The notes: generated by a model not told the origin, from the sequence alone. 64,000 bases of DNA from Actinernus sp. WN-2022 (GCA_030867875.1 JAOWCC010000286.1:2604001-2668000), one strand, 5' to 3'; shown: positions 22,601 to 34,389, counted from the first letter of the stretch. A program made the numbers and translations.

Positions 22601-24237
22601 ATGATCAGACTAGTCATGCGGTGTTCTTTGCTAGCTTATGCGTGGACTTTTTAGTCAGATGCCATAACGCATTGGCATAGAGTTCTAACGTTTATATAGT
22701 AAATAGTAAAAGGTACCTATTTTTGTGTTTATGCCATATTTTGTGGATTTCTGCAGTACATTATTATTAAAACGAGGCTGGAAGATCGTTGGTTTTCCGT
22801 AAGTCAGTCTCTTGCCAACGTGAACAATTTTAGAGTGAAATATTGCGAAACATTGCAATTCATTGCGAAACATACAAATACACTTACAACTAGAAGTAAT
22901 CATAGATTATCAAAGTCCGTTCGACATATTTTTTGAAAGAGAAAGCACTGTGGTAACAGTCTGAAAAGCTGAAAAATTGCTGCAATGATGTGGACAGTGT
23001 ACGTAATCCTGATCAAAAGTGCTTGTTTTTTAACTAATCTGAAAATTTTGATGTCTTGACTTATATGTTAATATACAAGGGGATGCATCTGGGTATAAAA
23101 CTGTAATTATCTTTGTGTAACATTAAATCATTGGATGCGATGCTTATGGGGCTATATGACAATGTATGCATCATTCACATTATGTTTCCCGGGTATTTTT
23201 CAAGTGAGAACAAGGTTGGCTGCAAAATATTGAGCGCCATTGTTAGTTCAATAATAATTTATGGTCAATGTTGGTAGCCGGGTCCTGGCTTTGATCGCTT
23301 TGATCAGGTCCGTTAGAAATTCAGTGTAGATTAATTGAACACAGCAATGAAGTCAGTACTTTAAATTTCCCTCACCTTGTACTGTGTTGGTATTCCAGTT
23401 CCTTGGCATATCAAAGTGTCGGTATAGATTAACTCTCTGTCTGAATGTAGATTGTAGTAGATGTACACAGTGTCTCAACTCACACAAGATACGGCGATTA
23501 GGCGTATCTAGAAAACTCAGACCTTGTTTCTCTTCACCCAGGTCATTTTACTGTTTGTAGTTTCGGTATCTGTATGTACAGCGAAAAGCAGAATCCAGTA
23601 CAGCGAGCAAGCCAACAGAATTCACTCGGTTGTTTACAAATTATGGTGAGTTGATTTGACTCAACTTCGCTGATGTCGTATTTAACCTCGCCGACAAAAC
23701 AGACCATGTTTGACTTAAACCACCACGATGCACACATGTGTAGTATTTAAAAAGCTTCTTGACAACTCACACTGAAATATTAATATCCATGTATTCAGCC
23801 TTCAGGTATGATTTATAGCATCTTGACCATTTGCAGTTTTGATATCGGCAAACCGAACAGCACAGCAAGTTCACTCGGTCTCGGGTTCAGCATAAATAAA
23901 TAATTATGGCCGAGTTGAATGTTCAAGGTCCTCCAGATGTACTACACACTTTCCTCAGGCTTTGCTCAATTGTACTTGCGAACCTTTGAAACATCATTGC
24001 ATTGGATTGTCGGAAAATAAGGCAAGTAACTAACCGATCGCGAAACAAAACAGAAGCCATGCTGGCATTCACCAAAATGGCCGCTCGCATCGTGTACGTG
24101 TAGTTACCAGTTCCCCGGCCGAGATAATTTATTTCAAAAAGTACAAACATGAGGACATACACAAATCTCGATTTCTTTCGCCTAGGGAAGCACAGGTAGC
24201 CCACACATGACCACAGGGAGTCCACTGCAAGATTAGT
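22601..24237. other. No recognisable gene
   Basis: Only short frames without motifs. Two diverged copies of a segment with CAGCAAGT/CAGCGAGC and TTCACTCGGT occur near 23575-23640 and 23840-23905. Otherwise I see nothing in it. Confidence 0.5.
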
Positions 24238-25192
24238 ATGCGTTCTCCTTCGTCGAACGCAATTACACAGAAGTTGAACCTCGTCAGCGTACAGAAGTCA
24301 AAAACGATTGAAATGGAAAGTCAAGAAGAACGAGAAAAGACGACAACTACTAGATTAACTGGCCGGCTGATGAATAGTCAAAGCAAAAGACTTAGGGGAA
24401 TTGCGAAGTCGACAGAATGAATATGAAGGTGTGGTCACATTTGAAGGTGATTTGTATGCTATGTCTGTGGATTTTTATATTTGATTTTAATAAGGCTACT
24501 CTCAGTAATTGGACTTGGCGTTTGAAATGGTATGTCATTTGGTCCCATGTTTGCGGTATTATTATGATTTTATGCGTAAATCGTTATGTAACGTTTGCAC
24601 AACAGTTATTACTATGGCAAACTGGCCTTATAGAAGAAATTAATGTGAATATCATAGAAAGCATTTCGGAAGAAGCTGCAGTTGAAATAAGTGATGTTGG
24701 GTCAAACAAGTGTAGTTGTAGATCTCGCTATGCGAAATTTATTGACAAAGACAATTGCAACGGAGTTCATGTACTACCACGTCGTATTCGTTGTCGTGAA
24801 CCCAGCTGTATTCCAATGAAAGAACTTACACGTGTTTTACGAAAGAGCAAAAATAAAAAAATACGTACAGGTATAGAGATCAATTACGGGAATAAGTACA
24901 AGCATGCAAATTGAAATGTCAATTGTATGCGGACACATTTTTATTGAAATCCAATTCGCCAACGGATGTTTTCAAAGATTTAAACCACAAGATCAAGCAT
25001 TGCACAATGATGCTGTCAAAAGATATAGAAGCAAATCATGGTCCTTCAATCATAGATCCCAGTAAAACAATTCGTGCTCCTTATAGTCAAGGAGATATTA
25101 TAATGTTTGGTCCAGTTAATGCAGGACAGCAGTGTGTAGCGATGTCTTTATCATCTTTGATGTTTAATCATCGAAATTTGATTGCTTCATGA
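24238..25192 (+). pseudogene. Transposon-type protein with degenerate 2A-like motif
   Basis: Three overlapping frames (24238-24420, 24417-24914, 24911-25192) look like one damaged gene. The middle frame begins with hydrophobic segments, then a Cys-rich stretch (CSCRSRYAKFIDKDNCNG ... RRIRCREPSC). The last frame carries MLSKDIEANHGPSI, close to the 2A consensus D-x-E-x-N-P-G-P but with His for the Pro before Gly, and then NAGQQCVAMSLSSL. An AGxQC-type start after a 2A is something I associate with cysteine-protease-like domains in invertebrate transposons. The frame ends soon after. Family assignment is tentative. Confidence 0.45.
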
Positions 25193-25251
25193 AGTAACTA
25201 GAAAAAAATAACTAGAAAAACCTCATAACATTATTTAGAATTTCTTAGAGC

Positions 25252-25707
25252 ATGTTTTCAGCTCTGAATGTGGATTTGGAAAGAAATGACATTTCAACGG
25301 CCCATCAACTTCCCGCCACAAAGAAAGTCAAGGACAGAATTATTGTAAAGTTTGTGAGGGGTGACAAACGAGATGAACTTTACAAGCGAAGGTCGAAGCT
25401 GAATGGGAAAAATACATCATGTCTGCCAAGCGTAAGTGCACAATTAGGAAAGAGCATTCCAAGTAAAGCCACCAAGATCCATATTAACGAATCTTTAACT
25501 ACATACAGAAAGCAGCTCTTTGGGAAAATTAACGGATTCAAAAACGACAACAAATACAAATTCATCTGGACAACCAACGGACTATCCATCTCCGAGAAAC
25601 AGAATCGCCCCAGGTCTTCCACTTCAACACATTGGAAGAATTCCAGGATTTTCTTGAACCAACTCAAGACGACTAATCAGTCAGATAAGTCCCTTACAAT
25701 TACTTAG
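25252..25707 (+). pseudogene. LINE ORF1-like protein fragment
   Basis: The segment DISTAHQLP ... RIIVKFVRGDKRDELYKRR ... KIHINESLTTYRKQLF ... YKFIWTTNG matches the pattern of CR1/L2-type ORF1 proteins. These are RNA-binding proteins often annotated as zinc-finger DNA-binding proteins in cnidarians. The N-terminal coiled coil is missing. After TTNG the frame drifts into an unrelated reading, indicating a frameshift. The endonuclease part of the same element follows downstream. Confidence 0.65.
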
Positions 25708-25799
25708 TTTTAATGTAACTTAATTCTAAACTTTGACTTCTGTTATGCTCGAACCGAATTGTAATTAACTTACATGTACGCAACTTCCGTTTTCAAATT

Positions 25800-26770
25800 T
25801 AACTGATTCCAAATTTAAAGCTGTTACTGGCACTTGGTATTTTGATCTATCTAATACTAGCGCTGATCTTTTTGATACCCTTCCTAATCCCGATAAGTTT
25901 GATGAGAGAGATTCAAATTTTATGCTAAATACACCTAGATCCAAATATTATTCAATTTATCAACTTAACAATTCTTTGAAACCTTAATTAGTAAGAAAAA
26001 AGTCTTGCCTTATTCCATTGTAATATTAGAAGCTTGCCCAAAACCTATCCTTACTAGAATATTTTCTATTCTCTTTAGAGGTCCAACCTGACATATTGGC
26101 TATATCTGAGACACAATTAACTAGCAAAAGTGTTACCAATGTTGCTATACCACAATACCAATTTTTCCATGTTGATTCAATAACTGCAGCTGGTGACACT
26201 GACCTCTACATTTCCAATAACTTACATGCTACTTATAGACCAGGGCCGGGTTGTTCAAAGCCTGATTAGTGTTAATCCTGAATTAACTCTGCACAGAACC
26301 TATTGGTTGTCATGGAAATTAACTCTGGATTAGCACTAATCGGGCTTTGAACAACCCAGCCCTGATATAAAATTCACCATGATCCTTGTTGAATCTTGTT
26401 GGGCTGAGATTATCACTGATAACAGCAAACCAAATATCATTGTTGGCTACATCTACAGACACCCAACAGCCAATATATCAGATTTCACTGGTGAGTTAGA
26501 GAGCATAATTAAAAAACTAAATGAGAACAAACAAATTTACATAATTTACATAACAGGAGACATTAATATAGACTTCCTAAAATACATGACCACTCCAAAA
26601 CAGAAGACTATCTTGATACGTTGTACTCTAATGATCTCCTCCCTCTTATAACCAAGCCAACCAGAATTACCAACCACTCCTCTACCTTAATTGATCACAT
26701 TTATACAAATTCTCCTATCCACGACACCACATCAGGTATTATCTGACCACTTGCCCGTATTCTGTATTTG
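25800..26770 (+). mobile_element. LINE endonuclease fragment, interrupted by a MITE
   Basis: Pieces in shifting frames read FHCNIRSLPKN, EVQPDILAISETQLTSKSV, then after an insertion ESCWAEIITDN, IIVGYIYRHPTANISDF, GDINIDFLKY and, frame-shifted, LPLITKPTRITNHSSTLIDH. This is the order of an apurinic-endonuclease-like domain of CR1/L2 LINEs. The sequence ends before any reverse transcriptase, so the copy is 3'-truncated or rearranged, and it contains stops and frameshifts. Confidence 0.8.
26241..26364. repeat. 124-bp MITE inserted in the LINE endonuclease
   Basis: Arms of about 38 bp (26241-26278 and 26327-26364) begin CAGGGC(C/T)GGGTTGTTCAAAG and continue with GATTAGTG-TAATCC. The LINE protein reading resumes on the other side, so the insertion is younger than the LINE. 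Confidence 0.85.
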
Positions 26771-26779
26771 CAATATATT

Positions 26780-27235
26780 ACAATATTTTAAATACTTGGA
26801 ACAAACTTAAATTTTAGTTTTAGTTCCAAGTATTATTAAAACTGTATTAAGCATCGAGAAAGGCCAAAGGCCGATACGTCTGCTATTAAATTTATGGACC
26901 AGTGAGGAGTTCGTCAAGTCACTTCATTTTATACTATTTATCTACTCTTCAAGTGTACGAGCGTCTTGTATCCAGTTGGATCCTCCTAGCTAGTGACACC
27001 ATCATTGGAAAGCCAGGTTTGCCTTATTCATTCATATCCATATCTTCAACTTGGTTGCCTGTGAATCGTTCACGATCCGATGATGTCCAGCTCTATGTCT
27101 ACACCTTACAATATTTTAAATACTTGGAACAAACTTAGATTTTAGTTTAGTTTAGCTCCAAGTATTTTTAAAACTGTATTAAGCATCGAAAAAGGCCGAA
27201 AGCCGAAACGTCTGCTATTAAATTTATGAACCAGT
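26780..27235 (+). repeat. Pair of about 125-bp direct repeats
   Basis: Copies at 26780-26903 and 27108-27235 share ACAATATTTTAAATACTTGG, ACTGTATTAAGCATCGA, a GGCCGAAAGCCGAAACGTC hairpin-like motif and TGCTATTAAATTTATG. About 205 bp of unique text separates them. The arrangement could be the terminal repeats of a small retroelement (Penelope-like termini come to mind) but no protein is present. Confidence 0.65.
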
Positions 27236-27282
27236 TTGTCAGGCACGTAGTTTTAAACTGCAAGATGCCACTCTGCTATCAG

Positions 27283-28578
27283 AAAGCATCAGTGCAATTC
27301 CTGCCGAAAAGATGACAAGTCGAAGAACGAAGTCGAAGAAGAGAAGAAGAGAAAAAGTGCGGACATTGGACTAGCGTTCCGAAATGCACTCCCTAAGACC
27401 ACTGCCACGCCATACCCAGCAATAAACCATGGTCTAAGTCAAGAGGTGTGCAACGTTATGTCCAAAGAAGAGGTGTGCGTGTTCCCTTCGTATAAAGAGC
27501 CATTACTCCAACACCTTCTTGTAGACGCTACCAAGTTCAGCGGAGGAGCCTTGATCGACGAGAAAGATCTCCAAAGTCTTGTTGGAGGCAACGCGAGAGA
27601 TGATGACAATTATCTAAGCAACTTTGTCATAGACGCGTATTTAGAGCGCCTTGCCAACGACTGTACTTCAGCGGGGATAAAAGCACAAACGATCACGTGC
27701 GAGAGCTTCCAGAGGTCTGTCCAACCCTCGTTTTCTGTTATGGATCAGGACGTTGTCCTTGTTCCCTTGAACTCGAGAGCCGTAGCATCCAGTCATTGGA
27801 CCCTTCTGGTAGTGAAACCCGGAGATCAAGAGATCATTGTCCTGGACAGCTCTGCGTCAAATCAGGTTAAAGCAAGTGCGCAGACAGCTGTGTACCAGAT
27901 GTGCGACCTGTTAACCAAAGCGGATCCCAAACTCGACCTTGGGCAGTGGCGATTCTCGACCAACGCCAAACAGGACATCCCACAGCAGCCAAACGGTTAC
28001 GATTGTGGCGCATATGTGTGTGCCTATGCAAGATGCTTAGTTCTAAAGGTAAGTTACTAACGCTTACTTTTGAGAGAGAAATGTTTAACAGGAATGAAAC
28101 CTTGGTTTACCGAGAATGCTACGCTAGCAGGAATATTTGCGCAACGTTATAATAGTTACTATATAATGTTGTTGTTTTTCTTCTTTTTTAGTCTCCAATG
28201 CCCTTGGACTTCCACAGTTTCAGGAAACATATACTCCTGGAACTGCACCACGGAACTACCCAGCCCTTTAGCGCCAGTATGTCACCTAAAGCTGACGAGT
28301 ACTATGCGGTTGAGTTTGTAAGGACCAAGAAGAGGGTCTTTTACATTGGTCGCGCTATAAGCACTCAAGCGTCCGGACACACCGATTACAAGTTTCTACA
28401 CTCAAGCGCATCCAAGAAGTTCGATTGGCCGACGAGAGACGACATCGACACCTGCCATGAATCTTGCGTGTTCTATGGCCCTATTACCATCGAGGGAAAT
28501 GGGCCATTCGCGATCCCGCAGTTGATAGAGATTGAGCAGGTGTTTACTTGGCTCATCTCCAAGACCAGGCATTCTTAG
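27283..28578 (+). CDS. Ulp1/SENP-like (C48) cysteine protease with extra C-terminal module
   Basis: Two visible exons, 27283-28048 and 28192-28578, join in phase through a GTAAGT...TTTTTTAG intron; an upstream exon is implied by an acceptor at 27282. The N-terminal part has a CNSC pair and a basic/acidic stretch. The protease core follows: VPLNSR, catalytic His in SHWTLLVV, Asp in VLDSS, oxyanion Gln in QQPNGYDCG and Cys in the same motif. The last roughly 90 residues (YYAVEFVRTKKRVFYIGRAI, KFDWPTRDDIDTCH, SCVFYGPI, GNGPFAIP) form a second conserved-looking module. C48 enzymes cleave SUMO/NEDD8-type modifiers and also occur in DNA transposons. The frame is intact. Placement among repeats suggests a mobile-element gene rather than the host SENP, but that is inference. 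Confidence 0.75.
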
Positions 28579-29650
28579 GGTTGTTTTTTCTTCTCGCCTG
28601 GTATCACGGTTCATTTCACCTAGCTCTTGACTAAAGCCATTGTATTTTATATCTGGCTTCGTTTTGAAGTTCCAAAGTTCGTTGTGAAGTTTTAAAAGTT
28701 CGTTGCGAAGTTCAAAAGTTCAGCGGAAAGTTCAGAATTTCCGAACAAACTTGGGAACATTTTCGTCAAACGTTATGTGAAATGAAATGTAAACCATTTT
28801 ATTTGTACATATTTTCCGCGTGTCTAAGCACCTTTTGGACAGTTAACGTTACAGCTAACACGAATTGGACGTGTGCATTTCCTTGCATTACCTAGCGTTT
28901 GTTTAGTGAGATAGGCATTATTATTAGTATTACTAAAACTTAGCAAATGAACACTCTTTGCTGTGTGCCCTTTAGAAAACAGTTTTGGTTTAGTTCTACC
29001 ACGCATATACTGGTGTGGTAGATCCAAACGCATTTCATTGCAAGACAACCAATTTTCCACAGCTTGTCAGCGATTTTTATTGCTATGTTTCTACTTACAC
29101 ATTTTAGTACGACGCATGTTGTACAGGTTGGGTTATTTTTTAAACGCGAGAACGCAATGTTATTTGACGTTTTCAGACCGAATAGTAGAAGAACGTGAAA
29201 GTATGCTGCTTTTCTATTTGCAACCTGTTGATGTAAATGATCAATAGAAGGAATTAATAAATACATGATGTTTTTGAAAACTGCGTGTAGTCATTTTCAG
29301 CTGAAGCGGCAATTTTTACATTTGTAGAGCAACGACTGTTTCTGCTGAATATAGATTGCATTCGTTTCCCGTAAAATTAACTTTTTACACGCAAAATGTG
29401 TATCACAAAAGCGCCAATATTTTATACTATAGATACGTTCGCAAAAATAGCAAAAGGACGGCGAGAAAAGTTTATTTTTCGCGAAATTAAGCACCGAAAT
29501 TTCCCGCGAAATCGCCGATTTTTTTCGCGAAATTCCCGCGAAATACACCTTGAAATCCCGCGAAATTCGGATTTTTTTCCGAGAAATATCAGAACACTTC
29601 ATTATACATTACGTATACATTTTCAATCAAAGTGACCTCTTGAGTCCAAT
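28579..29650. other. Non-coding, simple internal repeats
   Basis: Contains GAAGTTCAAAAGTTCG-type microrepeats (28665-28740). A stretch repeating CGCGAAATT and its complement (29465-29590) folds back on itself. No gene is seen. Confidence 0.5.
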
Positions 29651-30218
29651 ATCATACTCAGGGATGAACCATTAGAATAGTGATGGGTGTGTGTGTGTGT
29701 GGGAGGGGGGGACTTCCAAGATGCAATATTTGTTTACAATGACCTATGCTGCAAGATGTTTTGCTCTTTTTACATTTTTTCGTGACATTATCTCTGCATG
29801 AATGTTTTTCTTAACATTTTTCCTTGCATGATTTTTTACGGTTTCTTTCCACCCCCTCCATCACTATTCTAATGCTCCATCCCTAAGTGGCTTAGCATGG
29901 TGACTGGCTTGATTTCCTTTTGTTTCGTTTTTCTAAGTGGTGTTTCTAATACAAAGAGTAATTAAAAGATTGCAAAAAGATTACAATAATTATACTCTAC
30001 CCTCAGGAAGGTTGGCCGTGTCAACCGAAATATCGGTATTAATTATAAATATTCCCTAACTGTACAATCATCCTTTCATTTTGTCAGTATACATTTTCAA
30101 TCAAAATGACCGCTAGAGCCCAATACGATACTAAGTAGTTTAGCCTGCTGGCTGGCTAGATTTCCTTTTGTTTTATTTTTCTAAGTGGTGTTTCTAATAA
30201 AAAGAGTAATTAAAAGAT
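29610..30218 (+). repeat. Tandem segmental duplication, one copy split by a MITE
   Basis: Copy 1 (29610-29657 plus 29885-29972) and copy 2 (30085-30218) share TATACATTTTCAATCAAA, TTTCCTTTTGTTT and TCTAAGTGGTGTTTCTAATA. Copy 2 is uninterrupted and shows the pre-insertion sequence of copy 1. Confidence 0.75.
29659..29884. repeat. 226-bp MITE within duplicated segment
   Basis: Arms AGGGATGAACCATTAGAATAG and, from the other end, AGGGATGGAGCATTAGAATAG, followed by TGATGG. A (GT)n and G-run lie inside. The empty site in the neighbouring duplicate reads ATACTAAGTAG. Confidence 0.75.
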
Positions 30219-30278
30219 TACAAATGAGAGTAAATAAAACATGGAGTTGTCAATACACTATAATGTCTCAGTCGTTGT

Positions 30279-30572
30279 TTAATGTCTAACAGGGAAGTAG
30301 GTTGGTGTACCCTGCTGTTGAGGGGCATAGTAGGCCGGTGGCACCAAGGGATAAGAGGAACTACTGGGAACTCTCAATGTGGCGTTCGGGAACATCATTA
30401 GGCTGGGGCCCTTCCACGTGCCATTAAAGGGTGGGGCAGTACAAGTTTGATACATGCGTTTAGGATTTTTCTCTGAATGCGATCTGCCAGTCTTCAATAC
30501 GAGGTTGTTTTGGCTACATTTCTTCATCACGTTTCTTACCAACCGCTCCCGCTTGCACGTGGGTCTAACCAT
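30279..30572 (-). CDS. Candidate C-terminal exon, Pro/Ser-rich protein
   Basis: An ATG at 30572 opens 97 codons. A basic N-terminal part (MVRPTCKRERLVRNVMKK) leads to a Pro/Ser/Tyr-rich tail (PSSSSYPLVPPAYYAPQQQ). It has no recognised domain. An AATAAA-like site is not obvious downstream. It may be the last exon of a minus-strand gene or chance coding. Confidence 0.3.
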   Translation of the reverse strand: MVRPTCKRERLVRNVMKKCSQNNLVLKTGRSHSEKNPKRMYQTCTAPPFNGTWKGPSLMMFPNATLRVPSSSSYPLVPPAYYAPQQQGTPTYFPVRH

Positions 30573-30575
30573 CAA

Positions 30576-33500
30576 CTCTGAACCACTAGCGCTCTAGGCG
30601 TTTTTCCATCTTCGTGATGACTGGCGTAAAATGAGCATTGGTATTGATTTTTAGTGACCCTCCCACATCGGTAAACGTTTGTAGTACTTCCATCGCGCGT
30701 CATTACATTACACCGATTCTATTCTGGGGTTAATTTTTTAACACGATGTAGTCACGCAATATTTTTGCATTCTTAAAACCATTAGGAAAGCCTACCACTA
30801 TTTGAAGTGTCTCCATCGTCACTACCCATAAAGCTGGGCTGCCTTTTGCGCGTGCGCATTGTTATACCACCCCAAACCCCGTAAGAGCCCTCTATAAACG
30901 AAATAGTTATTAAAATATATACATGTACATATCATTTTTACAAAATACTAATTATATACATCTATGTGAATATACTACGCTAAAATCACAGGTTTAAATA
31001 TTGTAATAATCAGTAAAACGTCTTAACCTAACAAATTAAAAGTAAAAATACTATTGAGGTTAATTGACCAACCACTTATAAAATATTTAAAGCATATTTA
31101 AATATAAATTTAGAAACTTCATGATTCTCAGTAGAATATTAGAAAACAAGAGGCCCTGATTGGCCTTAACTCGGGCCACCTATAAATAGGTTAATACATG
31201 GAGTTCTAGTATATTTTTGTGTCATACATGATTTGTGCTAGGGGACCGGATAATTGGATTCACTTCTGATGCTTGTGATAATTTATATACAATGGAATGG
31301 ACCTTTTGCAGGAATGCAATAATGTGGCTGTACTAGATGGCAAACAAATATTTAAAGGCACTTGTACGAGATTGGTAGTGTTATTAGCAAAACCTGTTTG
31401 TAAATGGTATGTTCCACCTTCTTCCAATTCTCAACCTCAAGGTGGTCACGGTCACTTACAGGAGCTTCTAATTACAAAGTTTTACTAAAAATTAAAACCA
31501 GGTTGTATAAGGGTGGTCGCTGAAGGGACTGGTCAGAAATTATCAGGGGAAGGAGTTGTGAAAGGGGAGGATCATATTTTTTTGAATCCCCAAAACTAGA
31601 GGGTCATAAATAATAAGCAACTGAAAAAGGATTGGTTATAAAGGAGAAAGGGTCAAAATATTTCATACTAATTTTCCAGGGAGGGTTATACAATTTTATA
31701 CTTTTTTTATCTCCATCCCACCCCCTCCCCCTTTGCACCTCCCCTGCTGGTTTGGAATTGATAGAGCCATAACTTATATAATTGTACTCTCCAGTATGGC
31801 TTTACACACCAAATCCTGCTCTTCTTTTGACAGTTTCACATCCATTTCAATTTTAATTCGGTATTCTCAGTTTGTAAGTCATATCCAGTTCTGTTTATGG
31901 TATAATTCGTAGTAAATTCGAATGCCTCTGTATCTTCCGAGTTCTGTTATTGTTTTGACGATGGATTTTAACTTTTTCCTTCTTGGTCTCTATAAAGTCA
32001 CATACAGTTCAACTTACGGACAATTTCATTTCCAGTTCGAATTGCAGTCACCATTACACTTAATAAAATTTTAAAAGTAGGGAACAAGTAAGATTTGTGT
32101 GCGCATATATAAACGAATAATTTCAACCTCACCAGTTCTGATTTCCGTTCGCGTTCAAAGCCAAGGGTCAATCACTTTTCACTTCCAGCTTTTGCGACTC
32201 TTGAATTGAAGTCTTAGTAAAGTTCGGCATTGGTTGACTGGTTTAGTCAAGACTTCCCAGTTGTATAATCTCAAGAGTATTTCATTTTCAGGAGAGGACT
32301 TCGTACTCGTACTCGTAGTAAACAATTACAGCCAACATTGTAAACAATCAATCCCTCATTTGGGCCCTCATTTGACTTCCTCACAGTGTGTGATGGTAAC
32401 GAAGAGCATTTCAACAATTTCAACAACGCAACACTGCCATCGTATGGCACTTAGATGCAGCAGTACAGGCATTTTTTTCAGTTTCCGTGGATTATTGGAC
32501 CAAAACCATCACTCCTCCGGCCGGCTAGACTAGCTTACTGTACGATATTTGGATCGCCACATCCCTTTCGTAAATGTAAGAATTTTCCATCGAAAGCCCC
32601 TAAAAGTCCTGTCAGCCCTAGAATAACTGAACATCTTGGTATTTCATTCGAAGAAACCTTTAGTTTCAGCAAAATAAAGGTTAAAGACCCACGACGGACC
32701 ATTACGCTTTGCGCGCTTAGACGCTGGCCGCCATCTTTTGTCGGTGTTGAAAAATGCACAAGTTTCAATCGCTCTACGCAATCCACTTCCATCGGCCGTT
32801 TTTCCAATCTGACTTTCAGTATATTTATTTTCACATGTTGCCAAATTGTAAGGCATCATTTCTGTAGCATTTTAAAGACATTTAGGCCACAATGTAGGCG
32901 AAATTTTTGTTACAAAGAATGTGATGTATGTTTTATATGAAGAGGGCATCATGGCGAACTGTCGGTAGGAAGGCTCTGTTCGGCAAATATGACTCTATTC
33001 TTCTGTATTTGACCGTCGGAACGAGAGGAAGCCACATCTGGGTTTTTCAGGGAAAAGTAACTGTTTTTTGCGTTGTGCTGTGCCACTGTCGTCATCAACA
33101 CAACGGTAAGCAGTCTTCAGTGATCTTATAAACTGATCGAGTGATTCGCCACTGGCACTATATCCTAATACGTTGCAAGTCAATGCTGGAGAAGTGCAGT
33201 GCATTTTCTAAGCGTATTTTTGACGAGCCGATGGGCATAATAGGGAGTTTGTCTGTGAATTACATGTATGCGAACCGTCGCCTTCGCGGACTGAACTGAA
33301 GCAACAACAACAAACAGTAAATGGTAAAATGACGGAAAGTCAGAATACTGTTACGTTCATTACAACAAATATTTACCAGAGACTTTTCTAAATTCACAAC
33401 TAAGTTAATTATTATAGCTGAAACATGAGAATGAATTTTATAATAAAAATATTGTAGATGAGAAAGCCAAGAATCCTTCCACCTCCCTGCAAGAATATAG

Positions 33501-33640
33501 CCCAAACATTTTGAGACGTGCATTTCAGTGACTGTTGGAAATGACAATATTAGAAACTTCACATTAGTATTTTTATATGTTGATTCTAACTATGGAGTGG
33601 CAAAGAAATTGGAACAATTTGAGTGTTCAGAGTTCAAGTT
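30576..33640. other. Non-coding, repeat-rich
   Basis: No supported gene. Contains degenerate repeats of TTCCAGTTC/ATTTCCAGTTCG type (31830-32060). A 36-bp block (32681-32716) recurs inverted at 38354-38389 with one mismatch. Overlapping long frames at 32455-32940 (+) and 32535-32834 (-) oppose each other and have no motifs. Confidence 0.45.
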
Positions 33641-33649
33641 CAATTTATT

Positions 33650-34284
33650 CACACTTGTTTGTAGATTACAATATTATTATTGGTTGAATATAACAAGCAA
33701 TAAGAAAGAGAAAAATAAATAGTAGATAATAATTACAATCTTTAGATGATAGTGTGTAGTGGTCAAAGGAGCAAAGCTTTCGAGTTAACCACTACCATGT
33801 TGAAGTTAATGAGGGGAGGAATAAATAAACGAATAGGCTTGATTGTATCTTTACAGGGTTTTAAAAAGTACGACTGTTGGTTATAATGAGAGAATTAAGA
33901 GGAAGAAAATAAAGGCTGTTTACATGTACAAACTAAGTTTGGATATATGGTAATTTTACAATACAGAATAATGTAGACATTTACGGTAAATATTTATAAA
34001 TAATAGTTGATATATACATATATTATAGATGCAGCTAACATTTTATATCTGGCTTCCATGGAGGAAGAGCTTATATTGTTTTTTAAAACTGTTGAGGCAA
34101 ACATTTTATCTCGATTGGTACTGTTTCCCATATTTTTGATGACATTACTTTAAATATTGTAAGTCCATAATTTGTTCTTGAGGCTGGTCTGTATGGGTTT
34201 TGGTTAGAGGAGTACCTAGTGTTATAATTGAAGGGCTGTGTGCAAAAAGGGCATAAGTGACTCTTGATCACATTCTAAATTCTC
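33650..34284 (-). mobile_element. LINE 3' end: reverse transcriptase C-terminus
   Basis: The minus-strand frame reads FNYNTRYSSNQNPYRPASR, TNYGLTIFKVMSSKIWETVP and IEIKCLPQQF, the usual C-terminal tail of CR1/L2-type reverse transcriptases (NTR ... TNYG ... KIW). Everything upstream is missing. The 5' boundary coincides with an inverted duplication. Confidence 0.75.
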
Positions 34285-34367
34285 CTTCAATTTCTTTGTT
34301 TTCCAAAGAAGAATTTAGAATGTGATCAAGAATCACTTATGCCCTTTTTACACACAGCCCTTCAATT
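34226..34367. repeat. Foldback of about 60-bp arms at the LINE truncation
   Basis: Left arm 34226-34284 and right arm 34308-34367 are near-perfect inverted copies (AATTGAAGGGCTGTGTG ... GATCACATTCTAAATTC), with only about 25 bp between. The pattern fits 5' inversion (twin priming) during LINE insertion. Confidence 0.75.
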
Positions 34368-34389
34368 GTGAACTTCAGAGGCATACAGT

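Noticed and set aside
27190..27215. Hammerhead ribozyme core (CGAAAC next to GTC)
   Set aside because: I could not place a CTGATGA core with matching stems around it.
32455..32940. 161-codon plus-strand frame with an opposing minus-strand frame
   Set aside because: Neither shows domains, splice sites or plausible codon use; likely chance.
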